A DNA stretch of 64,000 nt from positions 1-64,000 of the forward strand of contig NZ_QPNC01000002.1 of NCBI RefSeq assembly GCF_003386285.1. Direction: 5' to 3'. Position 1 is the first letter of the stretch, and each line of letters opens with the position of its first letter. A program made the translations under genes and the position numbers. The notes below the pieces were generated by a model. The model was not told the origin of the DNA. It ran no database searches and saw only the letters and a list, made by a program, of their open reading frames with translations. This DNA comes from Nocardiopsis sp. FIRDI 009 (GTDB taxonomy: Bacteria; Actinomycetota; Actinomycetes; Streptosporangiales; Streptosporangiaceae). Positions 17,324-26,341 of this stretch are shown one piece after another.

Positions 17324-17367
17324 GGGGTGGGCCGTCACCTCACTCCCCTCGCGTGACGGCCCACCCC
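17324..17367 (+). terminator. Long hairpin after the first chitinase
   Basis: GGGGTGGGCCGTCAC (17324-17338) pairs perfectly over 15 bp with GTGACGGCCCACCCC (17353-17367), loop 14 nt. There is no T-run, so it may stop transcription poorly or protect the 3' end. It lies in the 281-bp gap between the two chitinases, which otherwise shows no clear promoter. Confidence 0.65.
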
Positions 17368-17504
17368 ACCGCTCCCCCGCGACCGGCCCCGGCGCCGTCC
17401 CCGGCGTCCCCGGTCCCCCTGCCGTCACCACGACCCCACCCCCGGCTCCGGCCGCGGGCGGGGCCCGCGGTGTACCCAGAAACCGATTCCAGAAAGGGTC
17501 CCCC

Positions 17505-19880
17505 ATGCCCTCCCGTCCCTCCCCGCGCCGGGGCCGACCCGCCCGATGGGCACGCGCCCTCGGAGCCGCGGCCGCCGGGCTGTGCATGTCCGCCGGCATG
17601 CTCCTCACGGCGCCGACCGTGAACGCCGCCGTCCAGACACCCCAGGCTCCACAGGCCCCGGCCGCCCCCGCCACCAACGCCGACTGCCGGCCCGACGGCC
17701 TCCACCAGACCCCCGGCGTGGACGTCCCGTACTGCGACGTGTACGACGCCGACGGCCGCGAGATCCTCCCCAACGACCTCGACCGCCGGGTGATCGGCTA
17801 CTTCACCAGCTGGCGCAACGGTTCCAACGGCCAGCCGGAGTACCTGGTCGACGACATCCCCTGGGACCGGATCTCACACATCAACTACGCCTTCGGCCAC
17901 GTCGACGGCGACAACCGGCTCTCGGTGGGCCCGGACTCGCCGGACAACCCGGCCACGGGCATGATCTGGGACGAGCCCGGCCTGGAGCCCGACCCCGAGT
18001 TCCCCTACAACGGCCACTTCAACCAGCTCAACAAGTTCAAGAAGGACCACCCGGGCGTCAAGACCCTGGTCGCCGTCGGCGGCTGGGCTGAGACCGGCGG
18101 CTACTTCGGCCCCGACGGCGAGCGCGTGGCCTCGGGCGGCTTCTACTCGATGACCACCACCGAGACCGGCGTCAACCACCAGGGCATCGAGACCTTCGCC
18201 GACTCGGCGGTCGAGTTCGTCCGCGAGTACGGCTTCGACGGCCTCGACATCGACTACGAGTACGCCACGTCCAACAACGGCGCGGGCAACCCCGACGACT
18301 TCTGGATCTCCGACCAGCGCCGCGGGCACCTGTGGGAGGGCTACGAGGAGCTGATGCGCGTCCTGCGCGAGAAGCTCGACCAAGCCTCCGCCGAGGACGG
18401 CACGTACTACCAGCTGACCGCCGCGGTCCCCTCCTCCGGCTGGCTCCTGCGCGGCCAGGAGGTGCACCAGGTCGTGCAGTACCTGGACTTCGTCAACATG
18501 ATGACCTACGACCTGCACGGCACCTGGAACCACTTCGTGGGCCACAACGGCGCCCTCTACGACAGCGGCCAGGACCCCGAGCTGGCCGACGTGTACAACG
18601 CCTACGACGGCATCGGCTACCTCAACGCCGACTGGGCCCACCACTACTTCCGCGGCGCCATGCAGGCCGGACGGATCAACCTCGGCGTGCCCTTCTACAC
18701 CCGCGGGTGGAAGGACGTCGAGGGCGGACAGAACGGCCTGTGGGGCACCGCGGCGCTGCCCGACCAGACCCAGTGCCAGCCCGGCACCGGCATCTCCGTT
18801 CCCTGCGGTGACGGCGCGGACGGCATCGACAACCTGTGGCACGACAGCGACCCCGTGACCGGGAACGCCATCGCGGCCGGGGCGAACCCGATCTGGCACG
18901 TGCTGAACCTGGAGGACGGCGTGGTCGGCGACTACGTGGCCGACTACGGGATCACCGACGACATCGAGGGCGACTACACCCGCCACTGGGACGACGTGAC
19001 CAAGAACGAGTGGTGGTGGAACTCCACCACCAACACGTTCCTGTCAGGCGACGCGGACCGGACCATCGCCGCCAAGGCGGACTACGTCGCCGACACCGGC
19101 CTGGGCGGCGTGATGATCTGGGAGATGGCCGGCGACTACTCCTACAACGACGCCAAGGGCCAGTACGAGATGGGCGACACGCTCATCACCAGCCTCCACC
19201 AGACGCTCAGCACCGCGGGCCCCTACGGCGCGACGAAGGCGGAGACCCCCGCCCCCGCGGAGGTCCTCGACGTCGACGTCGATTTCCACGGGTTCGCGCT
19301 GGGCGACAACAACTACCCGATCACCCCGGACGTGACCATCACGAACAACTCGGCCGGAGAGATCCCCGGCGGTTCGACGATCACGTTCGACTACGGCACC
19401 TCGGCCCCGGCCAACATGAGCGACCAGTCCGGCATGGGGCTCACCCACGTGCAGAACGGCCACGAGCGGGGCGACAACGTCGGCGGCCTGGACGGCGACT
19501 TCCACCGGGTGGAGCTGACCGTGCCGAGCTGGAAGAGCATCCCGGCGGGCGGTTCGCTGGACTTCGTGCTCAGCTACCGGCTCCCGATCGCGCAGCCGTC
19601 GAACTTCCGGATCGATGTCGGCGGGAACGAGTACGCCATCACCTACGACAACCCCCGCGAGGGCACGCTGGTCGACGCGCCCGCGGGCGGTGACGGAGGC
19701 GACGGCGGTGACGGCAACCCCGACGACTGCGCCGCTCCGGCCTGGGTCTCCGGGGAGACCTACACCCAGGGCGACACCGTGACGCACAACGGCGCGGCCT
19801 ACCGGGCCAAGTGGTGGACCCAGGCCGAGCCGGGCACCACCGGCCAGTGGGGAGCCTGGGAGTCCCTCGGCTCCTGCTGA
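17505..19880 (+). CDS. Large secreted GH18 chitinase with CBM5/12 module
   Basis: 791 aa. The signal peptide occupies about the first 41 residues (basic start, hydrophobic core ending VNAA). The GH18 domain spans about residues 92-610, with DRRVIGYFTSWR, LVAVGGW (188-194), catalytic DGLDIDYE (245-252, Glu252), MMTYDLHGTW and a final GGVMIWEMAGD. Residues about 640-740 form a beta-rich domain (VTITNNSAGEIPGGSTITFD) that looks like a chitinase accessory or CBM2-like fold. A Gly/Asp linker precedes a CBM5/12 (YRAKWWTQAEPGTTGQWG). ATG 17505 has GAAAGGG upstream. Its long catalytic domain with insertions suggests a different chitinase subfamily from the first, so the two probably act together. Confidence 0.93.
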   Translation: MPSRPSPRRGRPARWARALGAAAAGLCMSAGMLLTAPTVNAAVQTPQAPQAPAAPATNADCRPDGLHQTPGVDVPYCDVYDADGREILPNDLDRRVIGYFTSWRNGSNGQPEYLVDDIPWDRISHINYAFGHVDGDNRLSVGPDSPDNPATGMIWDEPGLEPDPEFPYNGHFNQLNKFKKDHPGVKTLVAVGGWAETGGYFGPDGERVASGGFYSMTTTETGVNHQGIETFADSAVEFVREYGFDGLDIDYEYATSNNGAGNPDDFWISDQRRGHLWEGYEELMRVLREKLDQASAEDGTYYQLTAAVPSSGWLLRGQEVHQVVQYLDFVNMMTYDLHGTWNHFVGHNGALYDSGQDPELADVYNAYDGIGYLNADWAHHYFRGAMQAGRINLGVPFYTRGWKDVEGGQNGLWGTAALPDQTQCQPGTGISVPCGDGADGIDNLWHDSDPVTGNAIAAGANPIWHVLNLEDGVVGDYVADYGITDDIEGDYTRHWDDVTKNEWWWNSTTNTFLSGDADRTIAAKADYVADTGLGGVMIWEMAGDYSYNDAKGQYEMGDTLITSLHQTLSTAGPYGATKAETPAPAEVLDVDVDFHGFALGDNNYPITPDVTITNNSAGEIPGGSTITFDYGTSAPANMSDQSGMGLTHVQNGHERGDNVGGLDGDFHRVELTVPSWKSIPAGGSLDFVLSYRLPIAQPSNFRIDVGGNEYAITYDNPREGTLVDAPAGGDGGDGGDGNPDDCAAPAWVSGETYTQGDTVTHNGAAYRAKWWTQAEPGTTGQWGAWESLGSC

Positions 19881-19894
19881 CCCCACCCCGCACG

Positions 19895-19934
19895 AAGGGG
19901 CGCGGCGCCGGAGACGGCGTCGCGCCCCTTTCCC
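19895..19934. terminator. Terminator between the large chitinase and vapC
   Basis: AAGGGGCGCGGCGCCG pairs with CGGCGTCGCGCCCCTT around GAGA, followed by TTTCCC. The convergent genes end at 19880 and 19940, so it can serve both strands. Confidence 0.75.
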
Positions 19935-19939
19935 GGTTC

Positions 19940-20317
19940 TCAGATCCGCACGATCGTGAGCGTGGGGTCCAGCTTGCCGATGTCGTCCGGATCGGAGGTG
20001 AAGACCCTGGCGTTCAGCTCTGCGGCCAAGAGGGCCACGTGGCCGTCGACCACGTCGCTTGTACCGCTACGGGCGAGCAGGACCCCGATCCGGCGCGCGC
20101 TCCCGGGGTCCAACGGGTGCGCGAGAACGCCCTTGAACTCCAGGAGCCGGGCGATGACCTGTTGACGGGGATCACCCCGCCACACCTGGGCCAGCACTCC
20201 TACGGATACGTGTGCGACGGCCCTCGCCTCATACAGGAGTTCTTGAACCTGATAGGCCCGAGGATCCCTCCGTTCGAGGGCGATCAGGAATCCCGCGTCG
20301 AGGACGATGTGCTTCAT
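19940..20317 (-). CDS. vapC: PIN-domain protein, VapC-type toxin
   Basis: 125 aa. It starts MKHIVLDAGFLIALERRDPR, with the first catalytic Asp (D7), and a later acidic cluster in TSDVVDGHVALLA and TSDPDD, the PIN pattern of Mg-dependent RNases. PIN toxins of type II systems cut tRNA, rRNA or mRNA; the target here is unknown. It follows the antitoxin gene by 10 bp, in the usual antitoxin-first order. The family glutamate is less certain; YEARAV is the nearest candidate. It ends just before the chitinase terminator. Confidence 0.85.
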   Translation of the reverse strand: MKHIVLDAGFLIALERRDPRAYQVQELLYEARAVAHVSVGVLAQVWRGDPRQQVIARLLEFKGVLAHPLDPGSARRIGVLLARSGTSDVVDGHVALLAAELNARVFTSDPDDIGKLDPTLTIVRI

Positions 20318-20327
20318 GCCGAGAACC

Positions 20328-20606
20328 CTAGGCAGCGGCGTGAGAGTTGTCCTCGAAACCGGGGAACTCGTCCGCCTCGTCCAGTCCCAGAGCCTCCCTG
20401 GCCCACTGCTGGTCCTCGGCCGAAACCTCTCCGACCTCGGCTTTCAGCTCATCGAGCGTCGCCCGGACACCCGCCCAGTCCGGCGCGTTCGCCGCGAGTT
20501 CGGTGAAGTACGCCGACACCGAACCGACCTGCCCGGAATCCACCGCGCGCTGGGCCTTGTCCACGATCTCCTCCGGAACGCTGATGGTGACGCGCTTGTT
20601 CGTCAT
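20328..20606 (-). CDS. vapB: Ribbon-helix-helix antitoxin, VapB-like
   Basis: 92 aa. An N-terminal strand and helices TNKRVTISVPEEIVDKAQRA fit a ribbon-helix-helix DNA-binding dimer; the acidic C-terminal half (ELKAEVGEVSAEDQQWAREA) is the likely toxin-neutralising tail. TATGAT (complement of 20613-20618) ends 6 nt before ATG 20606, with GGGACA 17 bp further up, so the transcript should be leaderless. Three GAGTATG heptamers at 11-bp spacing overlap this promoter and the start codon. Autorepression by the antitoxin-toxin complex is expected. Confidence 0.8.
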   Translation of the reverse strand: MTNKRVTISVPEEIVDKAQRAVDSGQVGSVSAYFTELAANAPDWAGVRATLDELKAEVGEVSAEDQQWAREALGLDEADEFPGFEDNSHAAA

Positions 20607-20641
20607 ACTCCGATCATACTCCGTGCATACTCTCGTGTCCC
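20604..20641 (-). promoter_or_regulatory. Promoter and phased heptamer repeats of vapBC
   Basis: The heptamer CATACTC (plus strand) occurs at 20604-20610, 20615-20621 and 20626-20632, exactly 11 bp apart, so all copies face one side of the helix. The middle copy overlaps the TATGAT -10 and the first covers the start codon. This is a likely autoregulatory operator. Confidence 0.6.
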
Positions 20642-20658
20642 AGAGTCGCGGGGCCTCC

Positions 20659-23286
20659 TCACACGATCGGCAGGGACGTCCGCCGGACGCTGGGTGCGAC
20701 CCCGTCGCTGGCCTCCGCCACCCGGCGCCGCTCCTCGTCGACCTCGCCGTACAGCGTCGTCCGCTGGCGGAGCGGGCGTCCGGTCGGCGCGACCAGGGCG
20801 CGGATGTCGCTGATCGTCTTGTACGACCCCTGTCCCGACCCCGCCATCCGGCTGATCGTCTCCTCCATGAGCGTGCCGCCCACGTCGTTGACCCCGCCCG
20901 CCAGCAACCGGCGGCAGGTGTCCTCGGCGAGCTTGACCCACGAGCACTGGATGTTGTCGATGCTCCCGTGCAGCAGCAGCCGGGCCAGGGCGTGCACCGC
21001 CCGGTTCTCCCGCACCGTCGGACCCGTCCGGGCCAGACCCGCCAGGTAGAGGGGCGCGTTGGTGTGCACGAACGGCAACGGCACGAACTCGGTGAAGCCC
21101 GGGCGGCCGTTGCGCTCCCGGGAGCGTTCCTGGAGCGAGCGCAGCAGCCTGAGGTGGGCGACCCAGTGGTGCGGGGAGTCCACGTGCCCGTACATCATCG
21201 TGGAGGTCGTGGGGATTCCCAGGTCGTGCGCGGCCGTGATCACCTCGATCCACTCGCTCGCGGGCAGCTTGCCCTTGGTCAGGATCCAGCGGACCTCGTC
21301 GTCGAGGATCTCCGCGGCCGTCCCCGGGATCGATCCGAGCCCCGACTCGCGCGCCCGCGTGAGCCACTCGCGGATCGGCAGGTCGGTACGGGCCGCCCCG
21401 TTGACCACCTCCATCGGGCTGAAGGCGTGGACGTGCATGCCGGGCACCCGGTCGCGGACTGCCGCGGCGATGTCGAAGTAGGCGGTGCCGGGCAGGTCGG
21501 GGTGGATCCCGCCCTGCATGCACACCTCGGTGGCCCCCGCGCTCCACGCCTCCTCGGCCCGGTCGGCGACCTGGTCGAGGGAGAGCGTGTAGGCGTCGGC
21601 GTCGGTGCGGCGCTGGGCGAAGGCGCAGAACCGGCAGCCGGTGTAGCAGACGTTGGTGAAGTTGATGTTCCGGGTGACCACGAAGGTGACGTCGTCGCCG
21701 ACGGCGTCGCGCCGGACCCGGTCCGCCAGATCCGCCAGCGCCTCCAGTTCGGGACCGTCGGCGTGCAGCAGGGCGAGCGCCTCGTCGTCGGAGAGCCCCG
21801 CGGGGTCGGCCTCTGCGGCGCGCAGCGCGGCGGCGATCTCGGGGTCGAACCGGCGGGGCACGGCGCCCTCCCGGTCCACGCCCGACCGGAGTTCGTCCCA
21901 GTCTCCGTAGACCGAGTCGAAGTCGCCGCGCCGGTCCCCGGTCCGCCCCGCCTCGTCGATCCCGGTGTGCAGGTCGGTGCGGCCCGAGGAGACCAGCACG
22001 GCCTCGGGCTCCTGCCACGGACGGCCCACGACCGGCGCGTCCGGCGCCGCCAGACCGGTCTCGGGGTCGGCGAGCGCCGCGACGTGCCCGGCCACCCGCG
22101 GATCCAGCCAGGGCTCGCCCATCCGGACGTACTCCGGGTAGACCGTCAGCCGCTCGCGCAGGGTGAAGCCCAGCGCGGCGGTGCGCGCGGCCAGATCGTC
22201 GATCTGCGGCCACGGCCGCTCGGGGTTGACGTGGTCCGGGGTGAGCGGGGAGACCCCGCCCCAGTCGTCGATGCCCGCGCGGACCATGAGCGCGTACTCG
22301 TCCACTCCCCCGCGCTCGGCCCCGATGAGGTTGGGCGGCGCCTGCACGTGCGCCCTCGGCCCCATGACCAGGCGGGTGACCGCGATCGCGGCGGCCATCT
22401 CCTCACGCTCGGCGTCGGGCCGGTGCATCATCGCGGTGTCCGGCTTGGCGCGGAAGTTCTGGACGATGACCTCCTGGATGCCCCCGTAGCGGCGGGCGGC
22501 GGCGCGCATGGCGAAGACCGACTCGGCGCGTTCGCGGACGGTCTCGCCGATGCCCAGGAGGATGCCGGTGGTGAACGGCACGCTGGAACGGCCCGCGTCC
22601 TCCAGGACCCGCAGCCGGACGGCCGGGTCCTTGTCCGGGCTGCCGTAGTGCGCCTGGCCCCGTTCCGTGAACAGCCGTGTGGAGGTGGTCTCCAGCATCA
22701 TGCCCATGGACGGCGCGACCGGCTTGAGGCGCTGGAAGTCCGACCAGGTGAGCACCCCCGGGTTGAGGTGCGGCAGCAGACCGGTCTCCTCCAGCACCAT
22801 GACGGCCATGGCCCGGACGTAGGAGAGGGTGTCGTCGTACCCGTGGGCGTCCAGCCACTCGGCCGCCGCCGTCCAGCGGTCCTCGGGTCGGTCGCCGAGG
22901 GTGAACAGGGCCTCCTTGCACCCCAGGGCCGCCCCCTGGCGGGCGATCTCCAGGACCTCGTCGGGGGAGAGGAACGGCGATTCCAGGCGGCCGGGCACGG
23001 TCGCGAACGTGCAGTAGTGGCAGCGGTCCCGGCACAGCCGGGTGAGCGGGACGAAGACCTTGCGGCTGTAGGTGATGACGCCCGGCCGCCCGGCCGCCTC
23101 CAGCCCGGCGTCGCGGACCCGCCCGGCGTGGTCGAGGAGGGTCTCCAGGTCGTCGCCGCGGGCGTGCAGGAGGACTTCGGCCTCGGTGACGTCGAGGGTC
23201 TTGCCGTCGCGGGCGCGGGCCAGCGCCCGGCGCATCGCGGAAGGGGTCGGGGAGGGGTCGGTTCCCTGGTCGTTCGCACCACTCAT
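20659..23286 (-). CDS. fbiC: Fo synthase, two-domain radical SAM (CofG-CofH fusion)
   Basis: 875 aa. The N-terminal half is the CofG domain with radical SAM motif CRDRCHYC near residue 85; the C-terminal half is CofH with [12 protein letters not shown]. Each CxxxCxxC holds a [4Fe-4S] cluster that cleaves SAM. Together they join tyrosine and 5-amino-6-ribitylamino-uracil to make the deazaflavin Fo, the first F420 intermediate. The fused form is normal for actinobacteria. TAGGGT (complement of 23293-23298) ends exactly 6 nt before ATG 23286, so the mRNA is probably leaderless. It lies about 5 kb from fbiAB and would supply its substrate, although it is transcribed separately. Confidence 0.96.
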   Translation of the reverse strand: MSGANDQGTDPSPTPSAMRRALARARDGKTLDVTEAEVLLHARGDDLETLLDHAGRVRDAGLEAAGRPGVITYSRKVFVPLTRLCRDRCHYCTFATVPGRLESPFLSPDEVLEIARQGAALGCKEALFTLGDRPEDRWTAAAEWLDAHGYDDTLSYVRAMAVMVLEETGLLPHLNPGVLTWSDFQRLKPVAPSMGMMLETTSTRLFTERGQAHYGSPDKDPAVRLRVLEDAGRSSVPFTTGILLGIGETVRERAESVFAMRAAARRYGGIQEVIVQNFRAKPDTAMMHRPDAEREEMAAAIAVTRLVMGPRAHVQAPPNLIGAERGGVDEYALMVRAGIDDWGGVSPLTPDHVNPERPWPQIDDLAARTAALGFTLRERLTVYPEYVRMGEPWLDPRVAGHVAALADPETGLAAPDAPVVGRPWQEPEAVLVSSGRTDLHTGIDEAGRTGDRRGDFDSVYGDWDELRSGVDREGAVPRRFDPEIAAALRAAEADPAGLSDDEALALLHADGPELEALADLADRVRRDAVGDDVTFVVTRNINFTNVCYTGCRFCAFAQRRTDADAYTLSLDQVADRAEEAWSAGATEVCMQGGIHPDLPGTAYFDIAAAVRDRVPGMHVHAFSPMEVVNGAARTDLPIREWLTRARESGLGSIPGTAAEILDDEVRWILTKGKLPASEWIEVITAAHDLGIPTTSTMMYGHVDSPHHWVAHLRLLRSLQERSRERNGRPGFTEFVPLPFVHTNAPLYLAGLARTGPTVRENRAVHALARLLLHGSIDNIQCSWVKLAEDTCRRLLAGGVNDVGGTLMEETISRMAGSGQGSYKTISDIRALVAPTGRPLRQRTTLYGEVDEERRRVAEASDGVAPSVRRTSLPIV

Positions 23287-23413
23287 GACCGCACCCTACG
23301 CCGCGGTAGCCCCGGGGATCACGCCCCACCCCGCCCGAAGCGCCGAACGCGGCGGGACACCCGCGGCGCCGGTCTGGGATCATCGGTGGACCGGCCAGGT
23401 GGAGGGAGGGCCC

Positions 23414-24415
23414 GTGCTGACTCGGCTTCGGCGTGACCCGTGGGTGCGGCTCGCGGTGCTGCTCGTGCTCCTGTTGTGCGCGGTTCTGGCGGTGCGCGCG
23501 CACTGGGAGCAGGCGCGCGAGGCCGCGGCGGCGCTGCCCCTGTGGGTGCTGCCGGTGGCGGTGCTGGCGGGCATGGCGGGGTTGACGGGGCAGATGATGG
23601 CCTGGCGGGCGCTGCTCTCCGGGCTCGGGTCGCCGTTGCCGGGCGGGGTGGCGGCGCGGGTGATGTTCGTGGGCCAGCTCGGCAAGTACCTGCCCGGGTC
23701 GGTGTGGGCGTTCGTCGCCCAGGTGGAGCTGGGCAGGGACTGGGAGGTGCCGCGGGTGCGCGGCGCGGCCGCGACCCTGCTCGCGGTCGGGGTGACGGTC
23801 GCGGTGAGCCTGGCCGTGGCGGCGGTCGCGCTGCCGCTGTCGTCCGCCGAGGCGGCCCGGCGGTGGTGGTGGGCGCTGGCCCTGGCGCCGCTGCTGCTGG
23901 CGGCCCTGCACCCGCGCGTGGTGGGCTGGGGGGTGCGCCTCGCGGCCCGGCCGTTCGCGCGGTTCCGGGAGGTCGCCGAGGCGGGTCCGCTCCGGCTCCC
24001 CGGTCGCGCGATGGCCGCCGCCGTCGCGTGGACCCTGGCGGCCTGGGTGCCGCTGGGCGCGCACGTGTGGGTGCTGACGTGGGCGGTGGGCGGCGACCCG
24101 GTCCGGTCGTTCGGTCCCGCGGTGGGCGCCTACGCGCTGGCGTGGACGCTGGGGCTGTTGGTGGTGTTCGCCCCCGCCGGTCTGGGCGTGCGCGAGGCGG
24201 TGCTGGTCGTGGCGCTCGCGCCGGTCGTGGACGCGGGGGCGGCGCTGGTGGTCGCGGTCCTGTCCCGCCTGGTCATGACGGTCGCGGACGTGGCCTGGGC
24301 GGGGCTGTCCCTGCCGCTGTCCAGGACCGCCCGTTCGGCGTCGACGAGGACACCGGGTCCGCCGGACGCCCCCGTCCACCCGTACGGCCCGCAGGCCCCC
24401 GACCGGAACGCCTGA
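23414..24415 (+). CDS. Flippase-like integral membrane protein (LPG-synthase TM / UPF0104 type)
   Basis: 333 aa with about eight hydrophobic spans, beginning LAVLLVLLLCAVLAVRAHW. Conserved features of the family include the Gly-rich QLGKYLPGSVWAFVAQVELG and the FAPAGLGVREAVLVVALAP segment. Members are membrane proteins related to the flippase half of MprF and to archaeal AglD-type proteins, often beside glycosyltransferases. A lipid or lipid-sugar transport role is inferred. GTG 23414 has GGAGGG 4-8 nt upstream. The glycan cluster at 26.3-30.5 kb makes a link plausible, but the sigma factor operon lies between. Confidence 0.8.
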   Translation: MLTRLRRDPWVRLAVLLVLLLCAVLAVRAHWEQAREAAAALPLWVLPVAVLAGMAGLTGQMMAWRALLSGLGSPLPGGVAARVMFVGQLGKYLPGSVWAFVAQVELGRDWEVPRVRGAAATLLAVGVTVAVSLAVAAVALPLSSAEAARRWWWALALAPLLLAALHPRVVGWGVRLAARPFARFREVAEAGPLRLPGRAMAAAVAWTLAAWVPLGAHVWVLTWAVGGDPVRSFGPAVGAYALAWTLGLLVVFAPAGLGVREAVLVVALAPVVDAGAALVVAVLSRLVMTVADVAWAGLSLPLSRTARSASTRTPGPPDAPVHPYGPQAPDRNA

Positions 24416-24532
24416 CCCGGGACACGCGCCGCCGTCCGCCGACCACGGGGACGGATCGGAATCAGCGTGAACCCTTTTCCGGGGATCGGGCTAACAGGGG
24501 TGTAAGCATCCCCAACCGATGGGACCCACTCC

Positions 24533-25144
24533 ATGTCCCTGGTCGATTCCGGAACCGGCCGCGTCGAGGATGCCGACCAGGCATCCGACGCGGCCGTGAT
24601 CCGGCGGTCCCTCACCGATTCGGTGCACTTCAGCACCATCTTCCGGAGGCACGCGCCCGCCCTGCACCGCTACGTGGCCCGAAGGCTCGGTCAGGCGGAC
24701 GCCGACGACATCGTCTCCGAGACCTTTCGCACGGCGTTCCTCGCACGCCACCGTTACGACCCCGCCCGCCCGGACGCCCGCCCGTGGCTGTGGCGGATCG
24801 CCACCAACCTGGTGCGCCGTCAGCACAGAAGCGAGACCCGCCACTACCGCGCGCTGGCCAGGACCGGGGTGGACCCGGTCCTGGAGAACCACGCCGACCG
24901 GGTGAGCGAGCGGGTCGACGCCCAGAGCGTGTCGGCACGGCTCGCCGCTTCCCTGGCGCGGCTCTCCAAGGGCGACCGGGACGTGCTGCTGCTCGTCGCC
25001 TGGGGCGACCTCACCTACGAGGAGGTCGCCTCGGTCCTGGGCATCCCGGTCGGCACCGTCCGGTCCCGTCTGCACCGGGCCCGCAAGCGGGTGCGCGCCG
25101 CCCTCTCCGAGAACCCGCTCACCGCGAAGGAGACCGACCAGTGA
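24533..25144 (+). CDS. ECF-type RNA polymerase sigma factor
   Basis: 203 aa. Region 2 lies at about residues 35-100 (FSTIFRRHAPALHRYVARRL, ADDIVSETFRTAF, RPWLWRIATNLVRRQHR), and region 4 at 140-195 (LLVAWGDLTYEEVASVLG, PVGTVRSRLHRARKRVR). Domain 3 and region 1 are absent, so it is an extracytoplasmic-function type. The stop overlaps the GTG of the next gene, making a coupled pair with a membrane protein in place of a classic zinc anti-sigma. A GTGAACCC block near 24468 could be an autoregulatory -35 of GAAC type, which I cannot confirm. Confidence 0.92.
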   Translation: MSLVDSGTGRVEDADQASDAAVIRRSLTDSVHFSTIFRRHAPALHRYVARRLGQADADDIVSETFRTAFLARHRYDPARPDARPWLWRIATNLVRRQHRSETRHYRALARTGVDPVLENHADRVSERVDAQSVSARLAASLARLSKGDRDVLLLVAWGDLTYEEVASVLGIPVGTVRSRLHRARKRVRAALSENPLTAKETDQ

Positions 25145-26313
25145 ACGAGATGGACCACCTTCGCCGCATGCGCGAGGACGTTCCCGAACCGACCTCCGAC
25201 TCGCTGAACGCCCGCCTGGCCTGGCGGCCCGGTCACCCGAACGCGGCCGCGTCGGCGGCCCGGAGGTTCGGGTCCGGACCCGTGCCGGGGCGGCTCCCGC
25301 TGGCCGTCTCCGGTGCCGCCGTCCTGGTGGCCGGAGCCGCGTTCGCCGTCCTGGTCCTGGGACCGCTCGGGTTCACGCGACCGGACCCGGTCACACTGAC
25401 CCCGGCCTCCCCGACAGAGGGGTCCGCCGACGACGGAGCGACGGAGGTCATGGCTCCCCTCGCCGAGGCTGTCCGGTCCCAGCCGGTCGACGGTGCCGTC
25501 TGGTACCAGCACCACGTCTCGGCCGACGCCTGGGGCGTGGGCCCCGAGGGCGACCGGTACGGGGTGTACAGCATCACCGAGGTCCAGTCGTGGGTGGACA
25601 CCGAGACCGGCCAGGCCACCCACGAACTCATGTCGGCGGACTGGTCCCTGGTCGCCGAGCGCGGCCGGGAGGCGTGGAAGCGCGACGGCTCCCCCACCCG
25701 CTGGCCGCGGGAGGAGGAGCGGTGGGAGATCCCCCGCGGCGACGAAGAGGAGGAAGGGCCGTTCACACCCGGCACTGTCAGTTACTTCTTCGGTGACACC
25801 CGGATGAGTGCCCAGGACCTCCAGGGCCTGCCCTCCGACCCCGAGCGCCTGCGTGAGATGCTGCGGCCCGAGTCGGAGGAGCGGCTGAACGAGGAGGACG
25901 CGGCGGAGGCGGGCTTCGTCGTCGTGCCCGACCCATCGGTCGAGACCGTCAGGGTCAACCTCGGCCGTCCCCTGCCACCGGAGGTCAGGGCGGGGGTCTA
26001 CGAGATCCTGGCGGAGCTGCCCGGCGTCCGTGCGGCCGAAGGCGTGGCCGAGGACGTGTCCGGCCGGCCCGCCGTGGGCGTCGCCTACGACGTCGAGGGG
26101 CTGCTGGACGGGCGGTACGAGGAACGTCTCCTGTTCGACCCCGGGACGGGCCTGCTGCTGTCCTCCGAGCGGGTGGTGGTCGAGGTCCCGGAGTGGGCGG
26201 CCGACTGGGCCGAGCCCGGGGACGTGGTCGCGTACACGCTCTACGAGACCACCGAGTGGAACGACGCCTGGCCCGACGTGTCCGGGCCCGAGGTCACGGA
26301 GGGGCACCACTGA
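25141..26313 (+). CDS. CU044_5270-like single-pass membrane protein, sigma-factor partner
   Basis: 390 aa. The first 50 residues are cytoplasmic and charged (MNEMDHLRRMREDVPEP, then NARLAWRP), followed by one hydrophobic span (AVSGAAVLVAGAAFAVLVLG) and an exterior domain of about 300 residues with a late motif VGVAYDVEGLL. This layout matches a family commonly placed after ECF sigma factors and thought to take part in their control. It has no HxxxCxxC zinc anti-sigma motif. GTG 25141 overlaps the sigma stop by 4 bp. It probably senses an envelope signal, by inference from context. Confidence 0.75.
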   Translation: MNEMDHLRRMREDVPEPTSDSLNARLAWRPGHPNAAASAARRFGSGPVPGRLPLAVSGAAVLVAGAAFAVLVLGPLGFTRPDPVTLTPASPTEGSADDGATEVMAPLAEAVRSQPVDGAVWYQHHVSADAWGVGPEGDRYGVYSITEVQSWVDTETGQATHELMSADWSLVAERGREAWKRDGSPTRWPREEERWEIPRGDEEEEGPFTPGTVSYFFGDTRMSAQDLQGLPSDPERLREMLRPESEERLNEEDAAEAGFVVVPDPSVETVRVNLGRPLPPEVRAGVYEILAELPGVRAAEGVAEDVSGRPAVGVAYDVEGLLDGRYEERLLFDPGTGLLLSSERVVVEVPEWAADWAEPGDVVAYTLYETTEWNDAWPDVSGPEVTEGHH

Positions 26314-26341
26314 TCCGGCGCCATACACCGGCCCGGTGGTC

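Noticed and set aside
23440..25140. Extension of the sigma-partner protein upstream through the flippase and sigma genes
   Set aside because: The frame is open by chance; GTG 25141 overlapping the sigma stop is the natural start.
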